From: DASRDU01 sp035652435
GTDB lineage: Bacteria; Acidobacteriota; Blastocatellia; RBC074
DNA: 64,000 nucleotides
Reading direction: 5' to 3'
NCBI GenBank assembly: GCA_035652435.1
Contig: DASRDU010000159.1
Location: 1-64,000 of the forward strand
Shown here: positions 54,186 through 64,000 of the stretch, in pieces
Numbering within the stretch: the stretch's first letter is position 1
Layout of the letters: every line of letters starts with the position of its first letter
Program-made: the position numbers and the translations under genes
Notes under the pieces: model-generated
The model's database searches: none
Seen by the model: the letters and a program-made list of their open reading frames with translations, nothing else
Told to the model about the DNA's origin: nothing

Positions 54186-55703
54186 TCATTCAAAAACCTG
54201 ACCGATGGGAACGATCTTCACCTCTTCCGTCCTGACTTTGATCTGGTAAGCTTCGATCACCTTGTCTTCGTCAGTAATCTCTTTCGGCTTGGGCGAAAGG
54301 TAGGTGACGGGCGACGGTTTGTTGCTGATGATCGCGTCGCGCAACGCGGCAGCATCCTTCGTCACCATCACGACGCGCAGGCGGTCAGTCGTGAGGTGTC
54401 GTTTGATCGCGCGGTTGACGTCATCGGGCGTCAGCTTCGCCAGTTGCTCGCGCAGGTACGCCCCGAATTCGGGGGTGCCGTAATAACGGCTGTCGAGCGC
54501 GTAACCGAGCCGCTCATCCTGCGTCTGCGTCAGAATATTGGCGTATTTAGTCAGGAACTCGCGCGTTGATTCAAACGCCTCCCGCGAGATTCCCTCGCGC
54601 ACCAGCTTATCGTATTCATAGAGTGCCGCGCGCAGGGCGAAGTGCGCGTTCTGCTGCTCGACCGGGCGAATCCAGATCTGGAAAATCTGCTGCTGCCGCG
54701 CGAGATTCGGGTCGGGCGCGAATCGGAACATCCCGCGCGGGAAGTATTCGATGTAAGCGTAATCGCCGTAATTGAGCCCGCGCGCCTCGCGCAGCCGCTG
54801 GTACAGATAACTGTTGCTCGAACGGTGCTGGCCGAAATAGGAGGCCACGAGCGCGAGCGCCGCCCAGTCCCTGTCGCCGCGCTTCACGTCAATCGGGAAC
54901 CCGAGTGAAATCGCGGTCGAGCGCGTTTCACGCTGGATAATGTCAATGTGCGTGCCCGCGGCGAGCTTCGGCGCAGGCGGCGTCACATCTTCCTTCACCC
55001 CTTCGGGCAGCTTCGCGAAATCAGCCCTCACCTGCTGTGGGAATGATGCCGGGTAGCCGCCGGCGAGCCCGATCATCAGATTCGCCTGCGTGTAATGCCC
55101 GCGATAAAAATCGCGCACATCATCGAGCGTGAGCTTTTCGAGCGCGCTCACCGTACCGAGATTGTGATGGCCGTAAGGGTGCCCGGCATAGATCACGTTG
55201 TAGAGGTATTCCTTGCCCAGTTCCTCGTCATTGCCGGCGCGCAGGCTGACTTTGAGATAATTGATCGCGTCGGCCCTGAGGCGCGTGAAATCATCGGCGC
55301 GGAAGCCGGGGTCGAGTAACATCTGACTGATCAGCGCGTAATACTTCTTCAGATTGTCCGCGTGCGTCGAGCCGGTGAAGACGGTCATCTCCTTGTCTGT
55401 TTGCCAGCCGAAGCTCGCGGCCATCGGGTACATCAGCTCGACGATCTGGTCATAGCTCAGCGCGCGCGTCCCGCCTTTGGCCAGCATTGCGGCCGTCAGC
55501 GCCGCCAAACCCTCTTTGCCCTTCGGGTCATCGGCCGCGCCCGTCCGGAACAGGATGCGGAATGAGACGAGTGGCGAGCGGTTCGGCTCAAGCACGCTGT
55601 CAATCTGATTCTTCATCGTTTTCTGCGGGCCGGCAAAGGCTGGCACGGCTGCCGCCAGCACGAAAGCTGACATGATTGCTGCAATAACTACTCTGCGAAA
55701 CAT
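54186..55703 (-). CDS. M16 family peptidase-like protein lacking the zinc motif
   Basis: 505 residues with a signal peptide (VVIAAIMSAFVLAAAVPAFA). The usual HxxEH position reads GLAALTAAMLAKGG, so the zinc site is lost. The rest keeps the M16 fold (SFGWQTDKEMTVFTGSTHAD, RETRSTAISLGFPIDVKRGD, LRGLNYGDYAYIEYFPRGMF-like). Inactive partners of this type pair with an active M16 subunit, and the next gene upstream (12-base gap) encodes one. Together they probably form a periplasmic heterodimer. Confidence 0.9.
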   Translation of the reverse strand: MFRRVVIAAIMSAFVLAAAVPAFAGPQKTMKNQIDSVLEPNRSPLVSFRILFRTGAADDPKGKEGLAALTAAMLAKGGTRALSYDQIVELMYPMAASFGWQTDKEMTVFTGSTHADNLKKYYALISQMLLDPGFRADDFTRLRADAINYLKVSLRAGNDEELGKEYLYNVIYAGHPYGHHNLGTVSALEKLTLDDVRDFYRGHYTQANLMIGLAGGYPASFPQQVRADFAKLPEGVKEDVTPPAPKLAAGTHIDIIQRETRSTAISLGFPIDVKRGDRDWAALALVASYFGQHRSSNSYLYQRLREARGLNYGDYAYIEYFPRGMFRFAPDPNLARQQQIFQIWIRPVEQQNAHFALRAALYEYDKLVREGISREAFESTREFLTKYANILTQTQDERLGYALDSRYYGTPEFGAYLREQLAKLTPDDVNRAIKRHLTTDRLRVVMVTKDAAALRDAIISNKPSPVTYLSPKPKEITDEDKVIEAYQIKVRTEEVKIVPIGQVFE

Positions 55704-55714
55704 CAATACCACCT

Positions 55715-57106
55715 TTACTGCTGTGGGTTAACTGCCTTCTCCCCGCCCGCCTTCGCCACCTCACCGGCCTTCGGGGCGAGCGTTACGATGGTACGATGCG
55801 GCTCGACGAAGTGACGCGCGGCGACGGCACGGATGTCGGCGGGCGTAATGTTCTGGTAAAGAGCGAACAGCTTATCCACCGTCTCCGGCGTGCGCCGCAG
55901 CGCGATGAATGGCGCGAGCGCGCTCGCAATCGCTTCGGAACTGTCCATCGAAAGTGCCAGGCCGTAACGCATCCGCGAGCGCGTGGCGTCAAGCTGCGCC
56001 TGCGGCACCTGTTCACTCGTATAACGCTTGTACGTGGCGAGAATCTGATCGCGCACGTAATTCACATCCTTCGCATCTTTCACGCGCGCATAGACGGTAA
56101 AGAGTTCGGAGTCAATCTGATTGTCGAAACCGACTTCGAGCAGATCCACCTTCTGTTCCTTCAGCACCAGCTTCTGATACAGGTCAGAGTTTTCGCCGAA
56201 GGCGATGGGCGCGAGCAGGTCGAGCGCGGCCTTATCCTTCCGCTCGTCGGAATAAGCCGGGCCGCGGAACGCGACCGCGAGGTAAGGCAGCGTCGGCGAA
56301 GGCCACTCGACGTGCGCGGCGCGCGGCGCGGTCTGTTCCGGCTCCGCCGGAATCTGCGGCATATGATCGCCGCGCTTCCACTCGCCGAAATACCTGTTCA
56401 CCAGCGCCAGTGCGCCCTCACGCTTCACGTCGCCGACGAGCAGGATGGTCGTATTCTCCGGGCGGTAGTAGCGCTGATAAAACTGAATGCTGTAATCGTA
56501 CTGATTCGGCATATCCTCGATGTCTTTGAGGAATCCCATCGTGGTGTGTTTGTAGGTGTGCCGATCAAAAGCCGTCTCGCGGAGCTTCTCAAAGAGTTGC
56601 TCCATGGGGCTCGCGCTGTTCTTGTTGTACTCGCCCAGCACGGCGCGCGTTTCCGTGCGGTAAACGTCGGGCGAATACTTGAGCCGTAGGAAGCGGTCGG
56701 CTTCGAGCTTCATGACCTGATCGAGGTCTTCTCTGGCAAAGACTTCGTGATAGACCGTGCGGTCATCTGACGTGTAGGCGTTCGATGACGCCCCGGCGCG
56801 CTTGAGGATCGCGTCGCGCTCTTCGGGCGTGTAATGCTCGCTGCCGCGGAACATCATGTGTTCGAACAGGTGCGCGTAGCCGCTCCTGCCCGGCTCGACT
56901 TCGTTCCGCGAGCCGGTCCTGACGACGATGTAGAGCGCCACCAGATTCGGGTAATCGGTCGGCATCGTGACGAGCCGCAATCCGTTCGGCAGGTCGTCAA
57001 CCCGGTAATCGTAAGGAACCACTCTGGTCATCTTCGTTGTTGGTTGTGCCAGCGCCGCCACCGGCAGCCACAGTGAAAGCAGAATCAGGAACAGGACTCT
57101 CATCAT
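55715..57106 (-). CDS. M16 family zinc peptidase, active subunit
   Basis: 463 residues; start at tandem ATGs 57106/57103. Signal peptide (VLFLILLSLWLPVAALA) precedes NGLRLVTMPTDYPNLVALYI and the inverted zinc motif HLFEHMMF with the downstream Glu in DQVMKLEADRF. C-terminal half has GDVKREGALALVNRYFGEWK. It degrades peptides in the periplasm, probably with the inactive partner downstream. Confidence 0.93.
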   Translation of the reverse strand: MMRVLFLILLSLWLPVAALAQPTTKMTRVVPYDYRVDDLPNGLRLVTMPTDYPNLVALYIVVRTGSRNEVEPGRSGYAHLFEHMMFRGSEHYTPEERDAILKRAGASSNAYTSDDRTVYHEVFAREDLDQVMKLEADRFLRLKYSPDVYRTETRAVLGEYNKNSASPMEQLFEKLRETAFDRHTYKHTTMGFLKDIEDMPNQYDYSIQFYQRYYRPENTTILLVGDVKREGALALVNRYFGEWKRGDHMPQIPAEPEQTAPRAAHVEWPSPTLPYLAVAFRGPAYSDERKDKAALDLLAPIAFGENSDLYQKLVLKEQKVDLLEVGFDNQIDSELFTVYARVKDAKDVNYVRDQILATYKRYTSEQVPQAQLDATRSRMRYGLALSMDSSEAIASALAPFIALRRTPETVDKLFALYQNITPADIRAVAARHFVEPHRTIVTLAPKAGEVAKAGGEKAVNPQQ

Positions 57107-57257
57107 AATCTCATCGTCGAATAATCGGAAAAATTCAGCGATTTTGATGAGGCCCCGGACGCAGGGGATGGATGCCCGCAATTAAACTCAGTTATGAAAT
57201 CCGCCGCCTGAGTTGAAAAGCAGGCTGGCAGCAGGGCCGGGATCATGGGAAACTACG

Positions 57258-57357
57258 GGAAGGTAAAAGTGAAAAGTAAGAAAGCCGCAACTGCTCTGAC
57301 CATCAGAAGACTGTCCGGCGCTGCGGACTTTTGCCTTTTACCTTTTTACTTTTGCCT
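57258..57357. repeat. AT-rich imperfect palindrome, copy 2 of the 33466 element
   Basis: 57260-57289 (aaggtaaaagtgaaaagtaa...) pairs with gaps to the region 57322-57357. The inner segments AGAAAGCC, CTGA, CCATCA, GCGCTGC and GACTTTT appear in the same order in the element at 33466-33570. It lies between the divergent M16 and cupin genes. The two copies look like one mobile or expanded family of about 100 bp. Confidence 0.7.
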
Positions 57358-57426
57358 TTCTTCCCACTCCCCCGGCAACTCCCCGTTTGCAATGTAATAA
57401 TCAGAAGTCCGAACAGGAGGATAGCG

Positions 57427-57786
57427 ATGGGCGATACCAGCGTGACAAAGGTCAGTTCCGGATTCTCTCCGAAAGGCCCGATGGGCCAGAAGTATCTGGC
57501 CACGGGCATCAGGGTCTCAATGCGATTGTGGGAGAATGAGCCGCCGAACGAGCGGAAGCCGCTCGTCACGCGTGATTATGAAACCGTCGGGTATGTGATC
57601 AGTGGCCGCGCGGAACTGCATCTGGAAGGCCAGATGCTGCTGCTTGAGCCGGGCGATTCGTGGACTGTTCCGAAGGGCTCGGCTCACACTTACCGCATCC
57701 TGGAGCCATTCACTGCGGTCGAAGCGACTTCGCCGCCTGCGGCCATTCACGGGCGCGATGATGTCTCCAGCGGGCACGGAGAATGA
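57427..57786 (+). CDS. Cupin-domain protein
   Basis: 119 residues; ATG 57427 with AGGAGGATA upstream. DYETVGYVISGRAELHLEGQ, MLLLEPGDSWTVPKGSAHTY and RILEPFTAVEATSPPAAIH form one cupin beta-barrel. The first metal ligand region lacks the usual HxH, so the site may be degenerate. Function unknown; the C-terminal HGRDD motif is often seen in small cupins. Confidence 0.85.
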   Translation: MGDTSVTKVSSGFSPKGPMGQKYLATGIRVSMRLWENEPPNERKPLVTRDYETVGYVISGRAELHLEGQMLLLEPGDSWTVPKGSAHTYRILEPFTAVEATSPPAAIHGRDDVSSGHGE

Positions 57787-57968
57787 AAGAGCTGCGTGTG
57801 AAATCCGCCGGAAGTGCAGGGGTCAGGGATTCCGGCCCCGGAGGAGTCGCAGTCAGTCTGAGCAGATAATCAAATCACCATTGAAAGGTTCGGACTCAGT
57901 GTTACTGCTACCCCTGCCTGATGGGCCGGCAACCCCCGGCCTGCCTGGGCTTCACTCGCAGCTGTCGT

Positions 57969-59288
<1,320 letters not shown>

Positions 59289-59489
59289 ATTACTTTTTAC
59301 TTCCGTGTCTCTCCTGCTTTCGTTGAAGTGTTCGTCTCAGCGAGTTGGAAAAAGCTGATGATAACGATCAGCAGAAGGCTCCGGGTTAAAGACAACCGGC
59401 TGATATTTTTCTCGTGATTGTTGCGGCTGCTTATCTCGCGTCCGAGAGGAATCCGGCTGTTTGGACGGTCACTTTGATGGCGGGTTGCT

Positions 59490-59517
59490 GCGGGCCGTTG
59501 CCTGACGGACGGCCCGC
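59490..59517. terminator. Hairpin between transglutaminase and rho genes
   Basis: GCGGGCCGT (59490-59498) pairs with ACGGCCCGC (59509-59517). It lies 17 bases past the transglutaminase stop on the minus strand and upstream of rho. No T-run follows, so it may need Rho or only protect the 3' end. The rest of 59289-59533 shows nothing else. Confidence 0.45.
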
Positions 59518-59533
59518 GGCGTACACAGGAGGC

Positions 59534-60448
59534 TCAAACCTTTTCTGGACGCTTCAGCAACGCATTGAAGACGACCGAAGGAACGCGCAGGCGGTCGTCG
59601 CCTTCGTAGAGCCTGCGCAGTTCATCGAATGACGCGTCAGGCTCGCGCGTGAGCGCCGCGAGCCGGTCGGAAAACGCGAGCCGGTCATCCGTCAGCGGCT
59701 CATCGGCCTCGGGCATCTCGCCCCAGACATCCCACTGCAGCATCTCCATTTTGTTGAGCGACGCGACATCGCGCACCAGATCGCCCGCGACGAACCAGAG
59801 CCCGCGCAGGTTACCCACAATGATGCCGAATTTCGACGGGTCGGCCTCACCCGCGCGGCACCTGGCCCAGGCATCGCCCGCAATGATGAAGTGGTCGCGC
59901 GGCACGTCGAGGACATCGTGACTGATCTTCAACTCCTTCTGCCAGACCTCGTCGAACTGCGGGTCAACGAGTACCCAGTCTCCTCGGGCGGCATTCCAGT
60001 ACTCGCAGACCACGTGGTCCTCAAAATAGCCGGGATTGAAATAAGCGCCGAACCCGTAACGATCCCGGGCCGGAACGCCCTTGGCGCGCAGCATGGCGAC
60101 GAGCAACAGCACGAAGTGATGGCAGACGCCGACCAGACGCTTTTCAGGAGGCCGGGCGGTGGTAAGCGGCCGGTCGTCAATGGCGAAGAGGCGATCCAGC
60201 ATCCGCTCGACCGGGCGGATATGGGATTCGCTCCTGCGGTCCTCCGGAATGGTGACGCCGTAAGCGGAGGCCATGTATTCATGGATCACCAGGCCCTGCA
60301 CGATGCGGGCCAGTTCGCCCGCGTCGTTCGGCAGCTTTTCCAGCATGGCGGCGTATCTGCCGCCGGACGTCATCGCGCCGGGGCGCGCATGGAAGTCGAG
60401 TATCTGTTGTTGCATCGTCTGTGTGGCGTTCTCGGGTTGACGTGGCAT
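59534..60448 (-). CDS. Transglutaminase-like superfamily protein
   Basis: 304 residues. Catalytic triad candidates: Cys in RLVGVCHHFVLLLVAMLRAK, His in FEDHVVCEYW and Asp in WVLVDPQFDEVW. The family includes protein cross-linking enzymes and cysteine proteases; this compact bacterial form has no signal peptide. It ends 17 bases before the hairpin at 59490 and starts 49 bases after the membrane protein gene, so the pair may be co-transcribed. Confidence 0.87.
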   Translation of the reverse strand: MPRQPENATQTMQQQILDFHARPGAMTSGGRYAAMLEKLPNDAGELARIVQGLVIHEYMASAYGVTIPEDRRSESHIRPVERMLDRLFAIDDRPLTTARPPEKRLVGVCHHFVLLLVAMLRAKGVPARDRYGFGAYFNPGYFEDHVVCEYWNAARGDWVLVDPQFDEVWQKELKISHDVLDVPRDHFIIAGDAWARCRAGEADPSKFGIIVGNLRGLWFVAGDLVRDVASLNKMEMLQWDVWGEMPEADEPLTDDRLAFSDRLAALTREPDASFDELRRLYEGDDRLRVPSVVFNALLKRPEKV

Positions 60449-60497
60449 TTCATTTCTCCTGCTTGTCTGGTTCTCTTCCGTTCGTCGTTCGCGCTGA

Positions 60498-61151
60498 TCA
60501 TCCCGTCCGGCGATCTGCTTCCCAGTGCCCTTCGGGCGACTCTGCGGGTTCAGAGATGCGGTATCGCCATCGCTGGTAGGCGAGGAAGGCAGCCATCAGC
60601 ACCACGGCGGCGGTCACGCCGAGCAGCAATGCGAGACTGTTCCGGTCGCCGCCGAGCAGGTCACCGGCGAGCAGGGTGACGCCGGCTCCGGCGACGATGC
60701 TGTTGACGAAGGCGACCATGCTTGCCATGGTGGTGATGAACGCGACAAGCAATCCGAGCCGGAGCGCGGGCGTCGAGAGCGTCTCCGGCCAGCGTCCTTC
60801 ACGAGCAGCGAAGTAAACGGCAGCTTCGGGCGTGAGCGTGCGGTAGTAACTGCGGATTCGGGCGATGCCGATGAGGCATTGCCTGTTTTCGATGGCGTTG
60901 TCCACGAGGCGGATGACCGTGAAGACGCCGAGCAGGAAGAGGGCCGGCAGCACCGTGGCGACGAAGGGCATGAACACCTCCCGGGACCGCGACACGAATC
61001 CCATCGCGACGAGAGAACTCGAGAGCGAAAAGATGTAGAGGGACGCCCGCGCCCCCGCCTCGCTGACCGTTGCGTTCGCCGCCGTCTGCAGCACGAAGTG
61101 TTCGGTGACGAGCGCCGACATGAATGCCGACTGCCGTTCTTTTTCATCCAT
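60498..61151 (-). CDS. Four-helix membrane protein, unknown family
   Basis: 217 residues; ATG 61151 is chosen from the MDEKE start. Membrane segments: SLYIFSLSSSLVAMGF, FVATVLPALFLLGVFTVI, LGLLVAFITTMASMVAFVN and LALLLGVTAAVVLMAAFLAY. Between segments 2 and 3 lies a polar loop (IARIRSYYRTLTPEAAVYFA). I do not recognise the family. It is upstream of the transglutaminase gene in the same direction. Confidence 0.65.
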   Translation of the reverse strand: MDEKERQSAFMSALVTEHFVLQTAANATVSEAGARASLYIFSLSSSLVAMGFVSRSREVFMPFVATVLPALFLLGVFTVIRLVDNAIENRQCLIGIARIRSYYRTLTPEAAVYFAAREGRWPETLSTPALRLGLLVAFITTMASMVAFVNSIVAGAGVTLLAGDLLGGDRNSLALLLGVTAAVVLMAAFLAYQRWRYRISEPAESPEGHWEADRRTG

Positions 61152-61340
61152 GACAACACTCCCCGGTGATCGCCCGGACGGAGTTGCCCGGAGTCCGGAG
61201 CGCGTTCGGGGGCTTTGAAGCATTCACCGGATAGTCGTATTGATTTACCCCTTTCTGAAGGCCAGCCCTTTTGCTTTCAAAGCGCCCCGCAGTTTCGGCA
61301 TCGTGCCGGGCCCTATGCCGTGAAGATCCGGAATTTCATC

Positions 61341-61879
61341 TTACTGCCGGTCTTCAGCTTTTTCTTTGAAGCCGGCATTTTGTCCCTTCCCGGCCTTCGT
61401 CAGCTTCACGTCCATCCAGGGCGACCAGTTCGAGCCGTCGCTTGACCGCTCGTGGTGGGCCGTGAAGGTGTGGCCGTCGTCGCTGAGTACAGATGTGCAG
61501 CGGTGCGCTTTCTCCCCCATCACCCCGCTCCCCGCCCATGTCCAGATGTTGTCGCGGACAGTCAATTCTTCTGTCCCGGTGTTGCCCCGGCTGTCGAAGA
61601 AGTGCGTGCGATACGTCCGGCTCGCGGCATCGTAGCCGATGATCTCGATGCCCTTCACTTCGTCGTCTCCCACGCGCCCGTCTATGTGGTGAAGAAGGAA
61701 GAAACCACCCGGCAGCCACTCGTAGGTGTCCACCGCAGTTATCCTGGCGGATGGGCCGTCCGGGCTCGCCTTTATTTCTCCTTCTGTATTCCACCTGTCG
61801 ACGAATACGTCCAGCCGCCTGTGTTCCAGGCCCGGTTTGGGCGGCTGCTCTGGACCCTGGCATTAGTGCTCTTTGTCAT
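61341..61879 (-). pseudogene. DUF1579-type gene with an apparent frameshift near the start
   Basis: The C-terminal part (VDTYEWLPGGFFLLHHIDGR, GIEIIGYDAASRTYRTHFFD, SSDGSNWSPWMDVKLTKAGK) lies in one frame. The expected N-terminal part (GPEQPPKPGLEHRRLDVFVD, RWNTEGEIKAS) is in the same frame but has no start codon there and a TAA at 61863-61865. The only good start, ATG 61879 after AAAGGAGAAATCATT, is in another frame. So a one-base shift lies between about 61840 and 61863. It could be recent decay, programmed, or a sequencing error. Confidence 0.75.
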
Positions 61880-62050
61880 AATGATTTCTCCTTTATCTCA
61901 ACTTTGCGATTTGGAAGTCCCGGTGACTCACAGTGAGTACGCCGAAAACGCCTGACGAACCGACTCCGGGGCGGATTGATTCACACGAGTCCTGACCGGG
62001 AAGCTGATTCGGAATGAATCAGCTCGGGGGCCGCCTGGTCCGCTTCCCAC

Positions 62051-64000
62051 TCAGGCGGCTTCGATGATCGCGAGCCGTGTGGACAGTTCAGGAATGACAG
62101 CCGTCAATACATCTTCAATCCGCTCGACGAAGATGAATTCCATTTCGGCGCGGACGTTCTCGGGCAGCTCGCGCAAATCCTTCTGATTCTCTTTCGGCAG
62201 GATCACGCGGCGGATGCCGGCGCGCCGCGCGGCCAGCACTTTTTCCTTCACCCCGCCGATCGGCAGCACCAGACCCGTGAGCGTGATCTCGCCGGTCATC
62301 GCCGTGTCGCTGCGCACGGGGGAGCCCGAGTAGATTGAAACGAGCGCCGTCGCCATCGTGATGCCGGCCGACGGGCCGTCTTTCGGGATCGCGCCCGCGG
62401 GCACGTGGATGTGAACGCCCGACTCCCTGAAGAGCGCGGGATCAATCCCGAGTTCGCCGGCGTGCGACCAGATGAAGCTCTGCGCGGCGCGGGCCGATTC
62501 CTGCATCACTTCACCGAGCTGACCCGTAATTTGCAGCCCGCGCCCGCCCGGCAGGATCGTCGCTTCGATGTACAGCACGTCGCCGCCCGCTTCAGTCCAC
62601 GCGAGCCCCGTCGCCACGCCCGCGGGGAGCTGTTTGCGCGCCAGCTCGAAGGAGAAGCGCTCGGGCCCGAGCATCTCCTCCACGTCTTCAATGTTGACGG
62701 TCACCGGGGTCGTGTTGCCTTCGGCGAAGCGCAGGGTGACGCGGCGCGCGAGCCTCCCGATGGCACGCTCAAGCTGTCGCACGCCCGCTTCGTGCGTGTA
62801 ACGGGAAATGACATGGCGCAATGCCTCATCGGTCAGGGTCAGCTGCTCGGGCGTCAGTCCGCTCTCTTTCAACTGGCGGGGGATCAGGTAGCGCCGCGCG
62901 ATTTCGATCTTCTCCTCCTCGCTGTACCCCTGCAACCTGACGACCTCCATGCGATCCAGCAGCGGCTGCGGGATCGTCTCGAGCGTGTTGGCCGTCGTGA
63001 TGAAGAAGACCTTCGAGAGGTCGAACGGCAGGTCGAGATAGTTGTCGCGGAAAGTATGATTCTGCGCCGGGTCGAGGATTTCGAGCAGCGCCGCCGCCGG
63101 GTCGCCGCGGAAGTCGTGCCCCAGCTTGTCCACTTCGTCGAGCATCAGCACCGGGTTATTCGCCCCGGCGCGGCGGACGGCCTGAATGATGCGACCGGGG
63201 AGCGCGCCGATGTAAGTGCGCCGGTGGCCGCGCAGTTCGGCTTCGTCGTGCATGCCGCCCAGACTGATGCGCTCGAATTTGCGACCGAGCGAACGCGCGA
63301 TGGACTGACCGAGTGAAGTCTTGCCGACGCCGGGCGGGCCGACGAAACAGAGGATCGGCGCGTTCGCCTCGGGGTTGAGTTTCAGCACGCCCAGGTGTTC
63401 GAGGATGCGCTCCTTGACCTCCTTCACGTCGTAATGGTCTTCATCGAGTACCTGCCGCGCGCGCGCGAGGTCGAGGTTGTCTTCAGTGCTTTTCTGCCAG
63501 GGCAGTTCGAGGACGAGTTCGAGGTAAGTGCGGATGACGTGGTAATCAGGCGCGGCGGGCGGCAGGCGTTCCATGCGGGCCAGCTCGCGCTCGGCCTCGC
63601 GGCGCACGTCTTCGGGCAGACTGGCTTCCTCGATCTGCTGGCGCAGCATCTGCGCTTCGGCCTGCTCCGGATTCTCCTCGCCGAGTTCCTGCTGGATGGC
63701 GCGGAGCTGCTGGCGCAGCAGGTATTCGCGCTGCTGCTTGTTCATTTCGGTCTGCGCCTGGTTGTTGATCTGGTTGCGCAGTTCGAGGACCTGCAATTCA
63801 TGCAGCAGGTACGAATGCAACATCCGCAGCGCGTCAATGCGGGTCGGCGCTTCGAGCAGCGCCTGCTCCTTCTCGACCTCAAGCCCGAGCAGCGAGCCGA
63901 TCACGTAAGCCAGACGGAGCGGGTCTTCGTGACTGGCGAGCATCTGCGCGAATTCGGCGGGCGCGTTCGGCTGGGCCAGCTGAATGGCGCGGGTGGCCAG
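62051..64000 (-). CDS. lon: Lon protease, N-terminal end cut by window
   Basis: About 650 residues are present; the frame is open to the right window edge (LATRAIQLAQPNAPAEFAQM continues upstream of the internal Met). Walker A FVGPPGVGKTSLGQ, Walker B PVLMLDEVDKLG, and the protease dyad Ser in PKDGPSAGITMATALVSIYS and Lys in GGVKEKVLAARRAGIRRVIL are intact. ATP-dependent removal of damaged and regulatory proteins. The C terminus ends with VIPELSTRLAIIEAA. Confidence 0.96.
   Translation of the reverse strand: MATRAIQLAQPNAPAEFAQMLASHEDPLRLAYVIGSLLGLEVEKEQALLEAPTRIDALRMLHSYLLHELQVLELRNQINNQAQTEMNKQQREYLLRQQLRAIQQELGEENPEQAEAQMLRQQIEEASLPEDVRREAERELARMERLPPAAPDYHVIRTYLELVLELPWQKSTEDNLDLARARQVLDEDHYDVKEVKERILEHLGVLKLNPEANAPILCFVGPPGVGKTSLGQSIARSLGRKFERISLGGMHDEAELRGHRRTYIGALPGRIIQAVRRAGANNPVLMLDEVDKLGHDFRGDPAAALLEILDPAQNHTFRDNYLDLPFDLSKVFFITTANTLETIPQPLLDRMEVVRLQGYSEEEKIEIARRYLIPRQLKESGLTPEQLTLTDEALRHVISRYTHEAGVRQLERAIGRLARRVTLRFAEGNTTPVTVNIEDVEEMLGPERFSFELARKQLPAGVATGLAWTEAGGDVLYIEATILPGGRGLQITGQLGEVMQESARAAQSFIWSHAGELGIDPALFRESGVHIHVPAGAIPKDGPSAGITMATALVSIYSGSPVRSDTAMTGEITLTGLVLPIGGVKEKVLAARRAGIRRVILPKENQKDLRELPENVRAEMEFIFVERIEDVLTAVIPELSTRLAIIEAA

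Overview
The window is high-GC, densely coded bacterial DNA without tRNA, rRNA, CRISPR or a recognisable insertion sequence. A very long TonB-dependent receptor with an N-terminal carboxypeptidase-regulatory-like domain, a beta-propeller histidine kinase, a Ysc84/SYLF protein, DUF2231 and DUF1003 proteins and a DUF4157-type injection system point to Acidobacteriota, possibly Blastocatellia. That assignment is inference from gene content, not from a marker gene.

Positions 2162-25658 hold a 19-gene, minus-strand extracellular contractile injection system (eCIS) locus. In transcription order it has: a small winged-helix-like protein; sheath; tube; a zinc-ribbon protein; a proline-rich protein; a DUF4255 cap/terminator protein; an AAA+ ATPase; a small conserved protein; a DUF4157 protein with a second zincin motif (candidate payload); a CIS tube-initiator split into two genes (tube-like and LysM); a spike split into gpD-like and gpV-like genes; a PAAR-like tip; gp25; two related large baseplate proteins; a gpI-like protein fused to a beta-helix-like region; and a DUF6519-like protein. 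Many junctions are 4-base ATGA overlaps. Four of the wider junctions carry long inverted repeats (26-30 bp arms). I recognise no tail fibre and no tape-measure gene. A gene with a TIR-like C-terminal domain (759-1931) faces the locus convergently.

From 26 to 41 kb lie a DUF2231/Rieske oxidoreductase/galactokinase operon, a GH43-GH1 glycosidase pair, an orphan response regulator, a very short leader-peptide-like ORF with its own operator-like dyads and terminator-like hairpin (34136-34357), a SYLF protein, a SusC/Oar-type TonB receptor, and small stress proteins including a metallothionein-like peptide. A frameshifted fatty-acid-hydroxylase remnant sits at 41.2-41.8 kb.

From 42 to 64 kb lie housekeeping and regulatory genes: a beta-propeller histidine kinase, a DksA-like protein, aconitase, two Crp/Fnr regulators, a metallophosphoesterase/BON/nucleotidyltransferase group, DUF1003, a second receiver-only protein, a pair of M16 peptidases (one with and one without the zinc motif), a cupin, Rho, a transglutaminase-like protein, an apparently frameshifted DUF1579 gene, and Lon, which is cut by the window end.

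The strongest non-gene signal is a population of long intergenic palindromes spread over the whole window. Some share a core or a whole sequence family, and many lie exactly at gene ends.
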